Below are positions 7,966 to 15,978 of a stretch of 64,000 bases of DNA, in pieces. Position 1 is the stretch's first letter; the number at the start of each line of letters is the position of its first letter. Source of the stretch: Mediterranea massiliensis (GTDB lineage Bacteria > Bacteroidota > Bacteroidia > Bacteroidales > Bacteroidaceae). Where the stretch lies: positions 600,807 through 664,806 of the forward strand of contig NZ_LT635839.1 in assembly GCF_900128475.1 (NCBI RefSeq), given 5' to 3'. Made by a program: the position numbers and the translations under genes. Under the pieces are notes generated by a model that saw only the letters and a program-made list of their open reading frames with translations, searched no databases and was not told the origin of the DNA.

Positions 7966-9804
7966 ATGAAAGAATTTCTCCAACTGCTGCGCCGCTTCGT
8001 GCCGCCCTACAAGAAGTATCTGGTGTGGGCGCTGTTCCTCAACCTGCTGTCGGCTTTTTTGAATATATTCTCGTTCTCCCTGATTATTCCCATCCTTCAG
8101 ATATTGTTCAAGATGGATACGAAGGTCTACGAGTTCGTGGCATGGGACACGGCGGGCATGGGCTTGAAGGACATTGTGGTGAACAACTTCTACTACGGCG
8201 TGTCGCAGCTGATAGCCGCGCAGGGAGCTTCGCTGACGCTGCTGATACTGGGCGTGTTCCTGGCGGTGATGACGCTGTTCAAGACGCTGGCCTACTTCGC
8301 CTCGTCGGCGGTGATGATACCGCTCCGCACGGGCGTGGTGCGCGACATCCGCCGGCAGGTCTACAACAAGGTGCTGCGCCTGCCGCTGGCCTTCTTCTCG
8401 GAGGAGCGCAAGGGCGACATCATTGCCCGCATGAGCGGCGACGTGACCGAGGTGGAGACATCGGTCACCAGCTCGCTGGACATGCTCATCAAGAACCCCA
8501 TCCTGATTATCGTCTATTTTGCCACGCTCATTGCCGTCAGCTGGCAGCTGACCCTGTTCACCCTGCTGGTGGTGCCCGTCATGGGATGGATCATGGGTAC
8601 CGTGGGCAAGAAGCTGAAGCGCCAGTCGCTCGACGCGCAGAGCAAGTGGAGCGACACCATGTCCCAGCTGGAGGAAACGCTGGGCGGTCTGCGCATCATC
8701 AAGGCCTTCATTGCCGAGAAGAAGATGGAGGCCCGCTTCGACAAGTGCAGCAACGAATACCGCGACGCCATCAACCGTGTGGCTACGCGTCAGGCGCTGG
8801 CCCATCCGATGAGCGAGTTCCTGGGCACGTGCCTCATCGTCATCGTCCTGTGGTTCGGCGGCACGCTCATCCTGAAGAACAGCTCCACGATAGACGCCCC
8901 GTCGTTCATCTTCTACCTCGTCATCCTGTACAGTGTCATCAATCCGCTGAAGGAGTTCTCCAAGGCCGGATATAACATTCCGAAGGGCCTCGCCTCGATG
9001 GAGCGCATCGACAAGATACTGCTGGCCGAGAACCCTATCAAGGAACCCGCCCATCCGAAGCCGCTGAAGGGGCTGGAGCATCAGATTGAGTTCCGCGACA
9101 TCAGCTTCAGCTACGACGGACGGCGCCAGGTGCTGAAGCACGTCAACCTGACCGTGCCCTGCGGACGGACCATCGCACTGGTGGGGCAGTCGGGCTCGGG
9201 CAAGTCGACGCTGGTCGACCTCCTGCCGCGCTACCACGACGTGCAGCAGGGCGAGATACTCATCGACGGCACCAACGTGAAGGACGTGCGCATCCGCGAC
9301 CTGCGCTCGCTCATCGGCAACGTCAACCAGGAGGCCATCCTCTTCAACGACACCTTCTTCAACAACATCGCCTTCGGTGTGGAGGGGGCCACGATGGAGC
9401 AGGTCATCGCTGCGGCCAAGATTGCCAACGCCCACGACTTCATCATGGAGACCCCCGACGGCTATAACACCAACATCGGCGACCGCGGCGGCAAGCTCTC
9501 CGGCGGCCAGCGTCAGCGCATCAGCATTGCCCGCGCCATCCTGAAGAACCCGCCCATCCTCATCCTCGACGAGGCTACCTCGGCGCTTGACACGGAGAGC
9601 GAGCGACTGGTGCAGGAGGCCCTGGAGCGCCTGATGAAGACGCGCACCACCATCGCCATCGCCCACCGCCTCTCTACCATCCGCAATGCCGACGAAATCT
9701 GCGTCCTCTACGAAGGCGAGATTGTGGAGCGCGGCCGCCACGAGGAGCTGCTCGCCCTGAACGGATACTACAAGCGGCTGAACGACATGCAGTCGCTGAA
9801 CTGA
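7966..9804 (+). CDS. MsbA-like ABC exporter (fused membrane and ATPase domains)
   Basis: 612 residues. The N-terminal half holds about six membrane helices (for example around residues 20-50, 85-115, 170-210, 285-340). The ATPase half has Walker A GQSGSGKST (407-415), signature LSGGQ (511-515), Walker B LILDEATSALD (Asp535, Glu536) and the H-loop AHRLST. The arrangement and the substrate-loop motif VYNKVLRLPLAFFSEERKGD match MsbA-type half transporters that flip lipid A-core or other lipids. The adjacent glycan cluster supports a lipopolysaccharide or glycolipid cargo; this is inference. Codon use is strongly GC-biased. Confidence 0.85.
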   Translation: MKEFLQLLRRFVPPYKKYLVWALFLNLLSAFLNIFSFSLIIPILQILFKMDTKVYEFVAWDTAGMGLKDIVVNNFYYGVSQLIAAQGASLTLLILGVFLAVMTLFKTLAYFASSAVMIPLRTGVVRDIRRQVYNKVLRLPLAFFSEERKGDIIARMSGDVTEVETSVTSSLDMLIKNPILIIVYFATLIAVSWQLTLFTLLVVPVMGWIMGTVGKKLKRQSLDAQSKWSDTMSQLEETLGGLRIIKAFIAEKKMEARFDKCSNEYRDAINRVATRQALAHPMSEFLGTCLIVIVLWFGGTLILKNSSTIDAPSFIFYLVILYSVINPLKEFSKAGYNIPKGLASMERIDKILLAENPIKEPAHPKPLKGLEHQIEFRDISFSYDGRRQVLKHVNLTVPCGRTIALVGQSGSGKSTLVDLLPRYHDVQQGEILIDGTNVKDVRIRDLRSLIGNVNQEAILFNDTFFNNIAFGVEGATMEQVIAAAKIANAHDFIMETPDGYNTNIGDRGGKLSGGQRQRISIARAILKNPPILILDEATSALDTESERLVQEALERLMKTRTTIAIAHRLSTIRNADEICVLYEGEIVERGRHEELLALNGYYKRLNDMQSLN

Positions 9805-9824
9805 CCAAACCATCTTTTCTGCCT

Positions 9825-10277
9825 ATGATAACCGATTTCGACTACAATGAATTGCCCGTGTACTATACCCTTTGTCTGTATGGAGATTGTCCGCAGGCAG
9901 GGCAGTGTCTGCGCTATCTTTTAGCTCAGGGGGTACCCGCAGAACGTACCCATATCCAGATATTTTCCCTTGCCGCTGCCAGACAAATGTCTGAAGAGGG
10001 CAAATGTCGTAACTTTGCTTCTGCTCAGAAGGTATGCTTTGTGCGAGGCATCGACAGCCTGCTGAAGCAGATACGCACCTTGCCATACGACCAGGCTGTG
10101 GCGGCCAAGCAGGGACTGATGGGCTGTTTCGGTACGCGAACCTACTATCGCGTCCGTAGCGGTGAACGCCTTGTTTCTCCTGAAGAACAGGCCAAGATAG
10201 CTCGTGTGCTCCGTTCTCAGGGACTGCGGGAAGAACCGACTTATGATAACTATATCTATACTTACGACCTTCGTTAG
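9825..10277 (+). CDS. DUF6078 family protein
   Basis: 150 residues, starting 20 bases after the ABC exporter. FDYNELPVYYTLCLYGDCPQ and the Cys pattern C-x4-C-x4-C (CLYGDCPQAGQC) at the N-terminus recall DUF6078 proteins of Bacteroides, which often lie as orphan genes and have no known function. The conserved-looking GCFGTRTYYRVRSGERLVSP in the second half and the RVLRSQGL segment suggest a small soluble protein. The family name is from memory and moderately sure. Confidence 0.6.
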   Translation: MITDFDYNELPVYYTLCLYGDCPQAGQCLRYLLAQGVPAERTHIQIFSLAAARQMSEEGKCRNFASAQKVCFVRGIDSLLKQIRTLPYDQAVAAKQGLMGCFGTRTYYRVRSGERLVSPEEQAKIARVLRSQGLREEPTYDNYIYTYDLR

Positions 10278-10349
10278 TAGGCATTCTTCTTTCATCCTTT
10301 ATCGGAATATTTGCTCATTCTGGGTTACTGCCAGCTTTGCCAATGCTAT

Positions 10350-10441
10350 GGCAGTGGTTGTGCAACGCCTGTGGCAATCGTTGTGTCTTAAGCGTGGCAA
10401 TGGTTGTGACATAGCGATGGCACAATCGCTGCCACAGCATT
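10350..10441. repeat. Degenerate tandem array with exact 23-bp spacing
   Basis: GGCA starts at 10350, 10373, 10396 and 10419, each 23 bases apart. The first three units share GGCA(A/G)T(G/C)GTTGTG and end in GC(C/G) plus two or three bases. The fourth is more diverged, and a possible fifth begins GTCA at 10442. The array fills the gap between the DUF6078 gene and the converging RNase H gene. It has no spacers of CRISPR type. Confidence 0.6.
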
Positions 10442-10508
10442 GTCATAACACGTCTGTGCCTTGGTTTTGGGGAACTTAAATCTTAGGGTATATAGCTGGC
10501 AGAGTGAA

Positions 10509-11150
10509 TCATTTCCGTCCGAAGTCGGCCGGCACCTCGCCCCACTTCTCCGTTTCCCACTTTAGGATGGGCGTGGTGTAGGTATTCTCGCGCAGCCACT
10601 TCTCGGCCCGTTCGATGAGTTGGAACAGGGTCTCGGTGCGCGGCTCGCGGGGGAGCTTGGTCTTGCAGCGCTTCTGCTTTACCCAAAGGATGGCATTGCG
10701 GCTGTCGCTGTAGAGGGGCATGTCGAGTCCCTTTTGCTTCAGCAGGGCCAGCCCGTGGACAATGGCCAGGAACTCGCCGATGTTGTTCGTGCCATAGACG
10801 GGACCGTAGTGGAACACCTGCTGGCGCGAGGCCACGTGTACGCCGCGGTACTCCATCTGGCCCGGGTTGCCGCTGCACGCCGCGTCCACGGCCAGGCTGT
10901 TTTCCACCACTTCGGGCGGCAGTGGTCCGTCCGCGTCGGCGGCTTTCTGCGGCTGCCTTGCGGCTGCCTTCCGGCCGATGTAGGCGTAGGGCGACGAGGC
11001 GAAGGCCCGCTCGGCCTCCTCCCGCGTGTCGAACGACTTGAACCGCGCGCCTTCGTAACCTTTGGTCTGCAGCTGGCAGTCCGTCCAGCTGTCGTAGATG
11101 CCCGGGGCGACGCCGGCCCATACGACGTAGTATTTCTGCTTCTTTTTCAT
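10509..11150 (-). CDS. Ribonuclease H with N-terminal hybrid-binding domain
   Basis: 213 residues. The N-terminal KKQKYYVVWAGVAPGIYDSW with YKS-like FKSFDTREEAERAF is the caulimovirus-viroplasmin/RNase H1 hybrid-binding domain. The second domain has AVDAACSGNPG (first Asp), NNIGEFLAIVHGL (Glu) and LYSDSRNAILW (Asp), the carboxylate triad of RNase H. It degrades RNA in RNA-DNA hybrids. The start at 11150 is chosen because the hybrid-binding domain begins there; the upstream open frame has no homology and runs through the promoter. It is divergent from aroK. Confidence 0.85.
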   Translation of the reverse strand: MKKKQKYYVVWAGVAPGIYDSWTDCQLQTKGYEGARFKSFDTREEAERAFASSPYAYIGRKAAARQPQKAADADGPLPPEVVENSLAVDAACSGNPGQMEYRGVHVASRQQVFHYGPVYGTNNIGEFLAIVHGLALLKQKGLDMPLYSDSRNAILWVKQKRCKTKLPREPRTETLFQLIERAEKWLRENTYTTPILKWETEKWGEVPADFGRK

Positions 11151-11154
11151 GCGG

Positions 11155-11162
11155 CAAAGGTA
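11155..11162 (-). promoter_or_regulatory. Putative -7 box (TACCTTTG) for RNase H
   Basis: The minus strand reads TACCTTTG only four bases before the ATG, so transcripts would be leaderless or nearly so. No good -33 box. Low to moderate support. Confidence 0.35.
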
Positions 11163-11204
11163 CAAATATTTCCCGTTTCCGGACCTACACATCGCAGAAT
11201 TGCT

Positions 11205-11212
11205 TACCTTTG
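11205..11212 (+). promoter_or_regulatory. Putative -7 box (TACCTTTG) for aroK
   Basis: TACCTTTG matches TAnnTTTG, 33 bases before the aroK ATG at 11246. It faces the matching box of the divergent RNase H gene. The -33 element is weak. Confidence 0.45.
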
Positions 11213-11245
11213 CCTGCAAACTACAGGCTGTTACCTACAATACTT

Positions 11246-11773
11246 ATGATACGTATCTTCTTGACCGGCTACATGGGGGCCGGAAAAACTACCCTGGGAA
11301 AGGCCTTTGCCCGTCAGCTGGGCCTGACCTTCATCGACCTCGACTGGTATATCGAGGAGCGTTTCCATCAATCCATCCCCAACTTGTTCCGCGAGCGGGG
11401 CGAGGACGGCTTCCGCCAGCTGGAGCGCAACATGCTGCACGAGGCGGGCGAGTTCGAGGATGTGGTCATCTCGACCGGGGGCGGCACGCCCTGCTTCTTC
11501 GACAACATGGACTACATGAACCGCCAGGGGCAGACGGTGTTTCTCGACGTTCCTGTCGATGTGCTCTTCCGCCGCCTGCGCGTGGCCACCCAGCAGCGTC
11601 CCATCCTGCAGGGCAAGACGGACGACGAACTCCGTACCTTCATCGGTCGTGCGCTGGAGGGCCGTATGCCCCACTACAGCCAGGCCCGCTACCGCTTCGA
11701 CGGCAGCCGTCTGGAGGACCGCCGCCAGATTGCGGACTCCGTGGCCAGCCTCCGTCGGCTGCTGGATCTGTAA
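11246..11773 (+). CDS. aroK: Shikimate kinase
   Basis: 175 residues, the usual length. Walker A GYMGAGKTT begins at residue 8. FIDLDWYIEE carries the shikimate-binding Asp, STGGGTPCF the Gly-rich substrate loop, and RPILQG the lid Arg segment. It phosphorylates shikimate at the 3-hydroxyl with ATP in the common aromatic pathway. The frame opens at 11210, but MIRIFLTGYMGAGK is the family start. It stands alone, divergent from RNase H and ahead of speA, which has its own promoter. Confidence 0.93.
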   Translation: MIRIFLTGYMGAGKTTLGKAFARQLGLTFIDLDWYIEERFHQSIPNLFRERGEDGFRQLERNMLHEAGEFEDVVISTGGGTPCFFDNMDYMNRQGQTVFLDVPVDVLFRRLRVATQQRPILQGKTDDELRTFIGRALEGRMPHYSQARYRFDGSRLEDRRQIADSVASLRRLLDL

Positions 11774-11832
11774 AATGTTTGTCATTCGTGTGTATTTTCG
11801 CCCGCAATGGCCGTCGTTACGAGATTTATGCT

Positions 11833-11840
11833 TATTTTTG
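11833..11840 (+). promoter_or_regulatory. Putative -7 box (TATTTTTG) for speA
   Basis: TATTTTTG lies 45 bases before the speA ATG. The same TATTTTTGTG form recurs at 24411, 28710 and 30132. No clear -33 box. Confidence 0.45.
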
Positions 11841-11885
11841 TGCGTTCAAAATATCAACCTAATTTAAACAGCTAAGTAACAGACA

Positions 11886-13778
11886 ATGAGAAAATGGCGT
11901 ATTGAAGATTCGGAGGAGCTGTACAACATCACCGGTTGGGGCACTTCCTACTTTGGTATCAACGAGAAAGGGCACGTAGTGGTAACCCCCCGCAAGGACG
12001 GCGTGGAAGTCGACCTAAAGGAACTGGTGGACGAACTCCAGCTGCGCGACGTCACCGCTCCCATGCTGGTGCGCTTTCCCGACATTCTGGACAACCGCAT
12101 CGAGAAGGTGTCCTGCTGCTTCCACAAGGCGGCCGACGAGTATGGCTACAAGGGAGAGAACTTCATTATCTATCCCATCAAGGTGAACCAAATGCGTCCC
12201 GTCGTGGAGGAGATGATCAACCACGGCAAGAAGTTCAACCTCGGTCTGGAGGCGGGTTCCAAGCCCGAGCTGCATGCCGTCATTGCCGTCAATACCGACC
12301 CCGACTCGCTCGTGGTGTGCAACGGCTACAAGGACGAGAGCTTTATCGAACTGGCCCTGCTGGCCCAGAAGATGGGCAAACGCATCTTCCTCGTTGTCGA
12401 GAAGCTGAACGAACTGAATCTCATCGCCAAGATGGCCAAGCAGCTCAAGGTGCGCCCCAACATCGGTATCCGCATCAAGCTGGCCTCCAGCGGCAGCGGC
12501 AAGTGGGAAGAGAGCGGCGGCGACGCCAGCAAGTTCGGCCTGACGTCCAGCGAACTGCTCGAGGCCCTCGACTTCCTCGAGAAAAAAGACATGAAAGACT
12601 GCCTGAAGCTGATCCACTTCCACATCGGCAGCCAGATTACCAAGATACGCCGCATCAAGAACGCCCTGCGCGAAGCGTCGCAGTTCTACGTACAGCTCCA
12701 CAAGATGGGCTTCAACATCGAGTTCGTCGACACGGGCGGCGGCATGGGCGTGGACTACGACGGTACCCGCTCCAGCAACAGCGAAAGCTCTGTGAACTAC
12801 TCCATACAGGAATACGTCAACGACGTCGTGTCGACCTTCGTCGACGCGGCCGACAAGCACGGTTTCCAGCATCCCAACATCATCACCGAGACGGGCCGCA
12901 GCCTGACTGCTCATCACTCCGTCCTCATCTTCGAGGTGCTGGAGACGGCCTCCCTGCCTCAGATGGACGACGACTGGGAGCCGGGCGAGGATGCCCACGA
13001 GCTGGTGAAGGAACTCTACGACATCTGGGACAACCTGAACCAGCGCAGCATGCTCGAACCCTGGCACGACGCGCAGCAGATACGCGAGGAAGCGCTCGAC
13101 CTCTTCAGCCACGGTATTGTCGACCTCAATACGCGTGCCCAGATCGAGAAACTCTACTGGAGCATCTGCCGCGAAATCAACTCCATCGCCAGCGGGCTGA
13201 AGCACTGTCCCGAGGAGTTCCGCAAGCTGAACAAGCTGCTGGCCGACAAGTACTTCTGCAACTTCTCGCTCTTCCAGTCGCTGCCCGACTCGTGGGCCAT
13301 CGACCAGATGTTCCCCATCATGCCCATCCAGCGCCTGGACGAGAAGCCCGACCGCGAGGCCACGATACAGGACATGACGTGCGACTCCGACGGCAAGATA
13401 GCCAACTTCGTCACCTCCCGTCCCGATGCCACGACCTTGCCCCTGCATTCCCTGCGCGACAAGGAGCCCTATTACCTGGCTGTCTTTCTGGTAGGCGCGT
13501 ATCAGGAAATTCTGGGTGACATGCACAACCTCTTCGGCGATACGAATGCCGTCCATGTGTCGGTCAACTCCAAGGGCTATACCATCGACCAGCTCATTGA
13601 CGGCGAGACGGTGGCCGAGGTGCTCGACTACGTGCAGTACAACCCCAAGAAACTGGTACGCAAACTCGAAACGTGGGTGACCCAGTCTGTCAAGGAAGGC
13701 CGCATCTCGCTCGAGGAAGGCAAGGAGTTCCTGGCCAACTACCGTTCGGGCCTGTACGGATATACTTATTTGGAATAA
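11886..13778 (+). CDS. speA: Biosynthetic arginine decarboxylase
   Basis: 630 residues, the family length. The N-terminal alanine-racemase-like barrel carries YPIKVNQM with the PLP lysine at residue 99. GLEAGSKPEL, IHFHIGSQ and VDTGGGMGVDYDG are the PLP phosphate and substrate motifs. The C-terminal beta domain includes CDSDGK near the active-site Cys/Asp pair. The enzyme converts arginine to agmatine and CO2, the first step of spermidine synthesis in Bacteroides. It is followed by a large hairpin repeat and argB, so arginine-derived metabolism is grouped here. Codon use is GC-rich like the neighbours. Confidence 0.95.
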   Translation: MRKWRIEDSEELYNITGWGTSYFGINEKGHVVVTPRKDGVEVDLKELVDELQLRDVTAPMLVRFPDILDNRIEKVSCCFHKAADEYGYKGENFIIYPIKVNQMRPVVEEMINHGKKFNLGLEAGSKPELHAVIAVNTDPDSLVVCNGYKDESFIELALLAQKMGKRIFLVVEKLNELNLIAKMAKQLKVRPNIGIRIKLASSGSGKWEESGGDASKFGLTSSELLEALDFLEKKDMKDCLKLIHFHIGSQITKIRRIKNALREASQFYVQLHKMGFNIEFVDTGGGMGVDYDGTRSSNSESSVNYSIQEYVNDVVSTFVDAADKHGFQHPNIITETGRSLTAHHSVLIFEVLETASLPQMDDDWEPGEDAHELVKELYDIWDNLNQRSMLEPWHDAQQIREEALDLFSHGIVDLNTRAQIEKLYWSICREINSIASGLKHCPEEFRKLNKLLADKYFCNFSLFQSLPDSWAIDQMFPIMPIQRLDEKPDREATIQDMTCDSDGKIANFVTSRPDATTLPLHSLRDKEPYYLAVFLVGAYQEILGDMHNLFGDTNAVHVSVNSKGYTIDQLIDGETVAEVLDYVQYNPKKLVRKLETWVTQSVKEGRISLEEGKEFLANYRSGLYGYTYLE

Positions 13779-13784
13779 CCAACT

Positions 13785-13857
13785 TTCACCACAGAGGACA
13801 CAGAGTGACACGGAGGGAGAAGAAAACCCGATGAAACTCTGTGTCCTCTGTGGTGAA
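13785..13857. repeat. Perfect 22-bp inverted repeat (large hairpin, MITE/REP-like)
   Basis: Arms at 13785-13806 and 13836-13857 are exact reverse complements over 22 bases, separated by 29 bases. The core of arm one is CACCACAGAGGACACAGAG. This is a sequence style I recognise as a dispersed repeat in several bacterial phyla. It fills most of the 96-base gap between speA and argB. There is no T run after it, so it is not a normal terminator. Confidence 0.85.
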
Positions 13858-13874
13858 CTCATATATAAAAGAAT

Positions 13875-14648
13875 ATGAAAGAGAAACTCACACTCATCAA
13901 AGTAGGCGGCAAGATTGTAGAAGAGGAGGCAACCCTCCAGCGGTTGTTGGACGACTTTGCCGCCATCGAAGGCCGCAAGGTGCTGGTACACGGCGGAGGC
14001 CGTTCGGCCACAAAGCTGGCCGAACGGCTGGGCATCGAGAGCCGCATGGTAAACGGACGCCGCATTACCGATGCCGAAACGCTTAAGGTGGTCACCATGG
14101 TTTATGGAGGTCTGGTGAACAAGAACATCGTGGCCGGTTTGCAGGCCCGTGGCGTCAATGCCTTGGGACTGACCGGTGCCGACATGGACGTCATCCGCTC
14201 CGTGAAGCGTCCGGTAAAGGATATCGACTACGGCTTTGTAGGCGACGTGAAGCAGGTGAATGCCGCTCTGCTGGGCGACCTGATAGCCAAGGGAGTGGTG
14301 CCCGTCATGGCTCCTCTGACCCATGATGGCGAAGGCCACATGCTCAACACCAATGCCGATACCATTGCAGGCGAAACGGCCAAAGCGCTGGCCACCCTTT
14401 TCGACGTGACCCTGGTCTACTGCTTCGAGAAGAAAGGCGTGCTGCGCGACGAGCACGACGACGACAGCCTCATCCCCGTCCTTACGCCAGCCGAATTCAA
14501 GCAACTGGTGGCCGACGGTGTGATACAGGGCGGCATGATTCCCAAATTGGAGAATTCTTTCGAGGCTTTGGAGGCCGGTGTGTCCGAAGTCGTAATTACC
14601 TTGGCATCAGCCATCAACGGACAGGGCGGCACCCGCATCCGAAAATAA
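13875..14648 (+). CDS. argB: Acetylglutamate (or succinylglutamate) kinase
   Basis: 257 residues of amino-acid-kinase fold. It opens LTLIKVGGKIVEEE, then VHGGGRSATKLAE (Gly-rich phosphate site), NGRRITD, GLTGADMD, NTNADTIAGETA and GGMIPKLEN. It phosphorylates the N-acylated glutamate of arginine synthesis. Bacteroides fragilis uses succinylated intermediates at the transcarbamylase step, so the substrate here could be N-succinylglutamate. It begins 18 bases after the hairpin repeat and ends 65 bases before the ECF sigma gene. Confidence 0.92.
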   Translation: MKEKLTLIKVGGKIVEEEATLQRLLDDFAAIEGRKVLVHGGGRSATKLAERLGIESRMVNGRRITDAETLKVVTMVYGGLVNKNIVAGLQARGVNALGLTGADMDVIRSVKRPVKDIDYGFVGDVKQVNAALLGDLIAKGVVPVMAPLTHDGEGHMLNTNADTIAGETAKALATLFDVTLVYCFEKKGVLRDEHDDDSLIPVLTPAEFKQLVADGVIQGGMIPKLENSFEALEAGVSEVVITLASAINGQGGTRIRK

Positions 14649-14672
14649 ATCGAAAAAAAGTGCATACCCGCT

Positions 14673-14697
14673 GTAACTTTTCTATTACTGAACCGTC
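14673..14697 (+). promoter_or_regulatory. ECF-type promoter of the sigma factor gene
   Basis: GTAAC at 14673-14677, a 16-base spacer and CGTC at 14694-14697, 17 bases before the sigma ATG. AAC at -35 and CGTC at -10 are the usual marks of ECF sigma promoters, which suggests autoregulation. A similar pair lies ahead of the DUF2807 gene. Confidence 0.6.
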
Positions 14698-14713
14698 AAT
14701 TCATTAGAAGAAG

Positions 14714-15223
14714 ATGCAAAAAATCGACTTTCGTACCGATATTCTTCCGCTGAAGGACAAACTCTTTCGGCTGGCTCTACGGATTACGTTCGACAGGGCA
14801 GAGGCGGAAGACATCGTACAGGAGACGATGATACGCGTCTGGAACAAGCGCGACGAGTGGGACGGGCTGGAATCGGTAGAAGCCTACTGCCTGACAGTAG
14901 CCCGCAATCTGGCGATAGACCGCAGCGAGAAGAAAGACTCGCAGACGGTGGAGCTGACCCCCGAAGCCGAACAGACGCCCGATGCATCGAGCCCTTACGA
15001 CCAGCTGGTGAACAAGGAACGCTTGAAACTGGTTCATCGATTGGTCGGCGAGCTCCCCGAGAAGCAGCGCCTGATTATGCAGCTTCGCGACGTGGAGGGC
15101 AAAAGCTACAAGGAGATAGCGGAAGCCCTTCGGTTGACGGAAGAGCAGGTCAAGGTAAACTTGTTCAGGGCGCGGCAGAAGGTCAAACAAAAATTTATGA
15201 ACATAGATGGTTATGGACTCTAA
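14714..15223 (+). CDS. ECF RNA polymerase sigma factor
   Basis: 169 residues. Region 2 covers roughly residues 10-80 (LFRLALRITFDRAEAEDIVQ, then ETMIRVWNKRDEWDG and AYCLTVARNLAIDRSE). Region 4 covers residues 115-165 (LPEKQRLIMQLRDVEGKSYK, EIAEALRLTEEQVKVNLFRA). It lacks regions 1 and 3, as ECF factors do. The stop overlaps the start of the next gene by 11 bases, so the pair is translationally coupled. The likely targets are its own promoter and that of the DUF2807 lipoprotein. Confidence 0.9.
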   Translation: MQKIDFRTDILPLKDKLFRLALRITFDRAEAEDIVQETMIRVWNKRDEWDGLESVEAYCLTVARNLAIDRSEKKDSQTVELTPEAEQTPDASSPYDQLVNKERLKLVHRLVGELPEKQRLIMQLRDVEGKSYKEIAEALRLTEEQVKVNLFRARQKVKQKFMNIDGYGL

Positions 15224-15698
15224 ATACATAGAACAATTGTTGGAACGCTATTGGCAGTGCGAAACCTCGCTGGAGGAGGAGGCACAGCTCCGTGCGTTTT
15301 TCAACGGTAAGGATGTGCCTGCACACCTGCTCCGCTACAAGGATTTGTTCGTATGCCAGCAGTTCCTGCAGCAGGAAGGGCTGGGTGAGGACTTCGACCG
15401 CAAAGTTTTGGCTCAGGTGGAAGTTCCCGTATTCAAAGCCCGCCGCATGACGTTGCTTTCACGCTTCATGCCTTTGGCAAAGGCGGCTGCCGTAGTGGCC
15501 CTGATGTTTTCGTTGGGCAGTGTCATGCAGCGTTCTATCTTTGATAACGAGGGCGATGTGACCGTTCCCGATGCGATAGACAAGCAGGTATCTGCACCGT
15601 CTGTGGCTTTGTCGGGTTCGACTTCCGAAGAACATGAGAAACAGATGATAGACAGTCTGAACCATGTGGAGAAAAAGATGGAGGTCGAGAAAAGATGA
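15213..15698 (+). CDS. Probable anti-sigma partner, single-pass membrane protein
   Basis: 161 residues from MDSKYIEQLLERYWQCETSL, a segment common in Bacteroides proteins encoded directly after ECF sigma factors. An acidic helical N-terminus (about 1-80, cytosolic) is followed by one membrane segment around 84-105 (FMPLAKAAAVVALMFSLGSV), and then a short polar outer part. There is no zinc-binding HxxxCxxC motif, so it is not the classical ZAS type. The anti-sigma role is inferred from the 11-base gene overlap and topology. An ATG two codons upstream (15207) is possible. Confidence 0.65.
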   Translation: MDSKYIEQLLERYWQCETSLEEEAQLRAFFNGKDVPAHLLRYKDLFVCQQFLQQEGLGEDFDRKVLAQVEVPVFKARRMTLLSRFMPLAKAAAVVALMFSLGSVMQRSIFDNEGDVTVPDAIDKQVSAPSVALSGSTSEEHEKQMIDSLNHVEKKMEVEKR

Positions 15699-15825
15699 AT
15701 TTTCATTGTTTTTAAATATACATTTTCATTTGCTTTAAAAAATAGTTAGTGTGCTTTATTAAAACAGTTGAGGCTGTGAAGTTTCAATTCTCTCAAAAAT
15801 CTTATAAAAACTAACTAAAATAAAT

Positions 15826-15860
15826 GGGATGCCGCGTGATGCAGCGTCCCTTTATTGTTT
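15826..15860 (+). terminator. Rho-independent terminator after the sigma/anti-sigma pair
   Basis: GGGATGCCGC pairs with GCAGCGTCCC (one mismatch, one G-U) around a short loop, followed by TTTATTGTTT. Confidence 0.65.
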
Positions 15861-15877
15861 CTGTAGGTTTTGTCCAT

Positions 15878-15911
15878 AAAAAAAGGAAGGCCCGTAGATA
15901 GACCTTCCTTT
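15878..15911 (-). terminator. Rho-independent terminator of the DUF2807 gene
   Basis: The minus strand reads AAAGGAAGG, a 12-base loop, then CCTTCCTTT running into seven T. It lies about 70 bases after the DUF2807 stop. Confidence 0.7.
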
Positions 15912-15978
15912 GTCAGAGAGTTTTGTCTGCCCGCAGGCAGATGTCAGAGAGAATTTGATTTGTCGAGTTTAGTTGTTA

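Noticed and set aside
7930..9813. Long open frame on the minus strand (over 600 codons) opposite the ABC exporter
   Set aside because: It mirrors a GC-rich, intact ABC transporter. Its translation is low-complexity (H, E, V, Q-rich) without any domain.
10350..10441. Possible CRISPR array
   Set aside because: The 23-base periodic units have no constant repeat plus unique spacer structure, and no cas genes are present.
12015..14504. Minus-strand open frame of more than 800 codons opposite speA and argB
   Set aside because: It spans two well-supported genes, the hairpin repeat and an intergenic gap. It is an artefact of GC-rich codon use.
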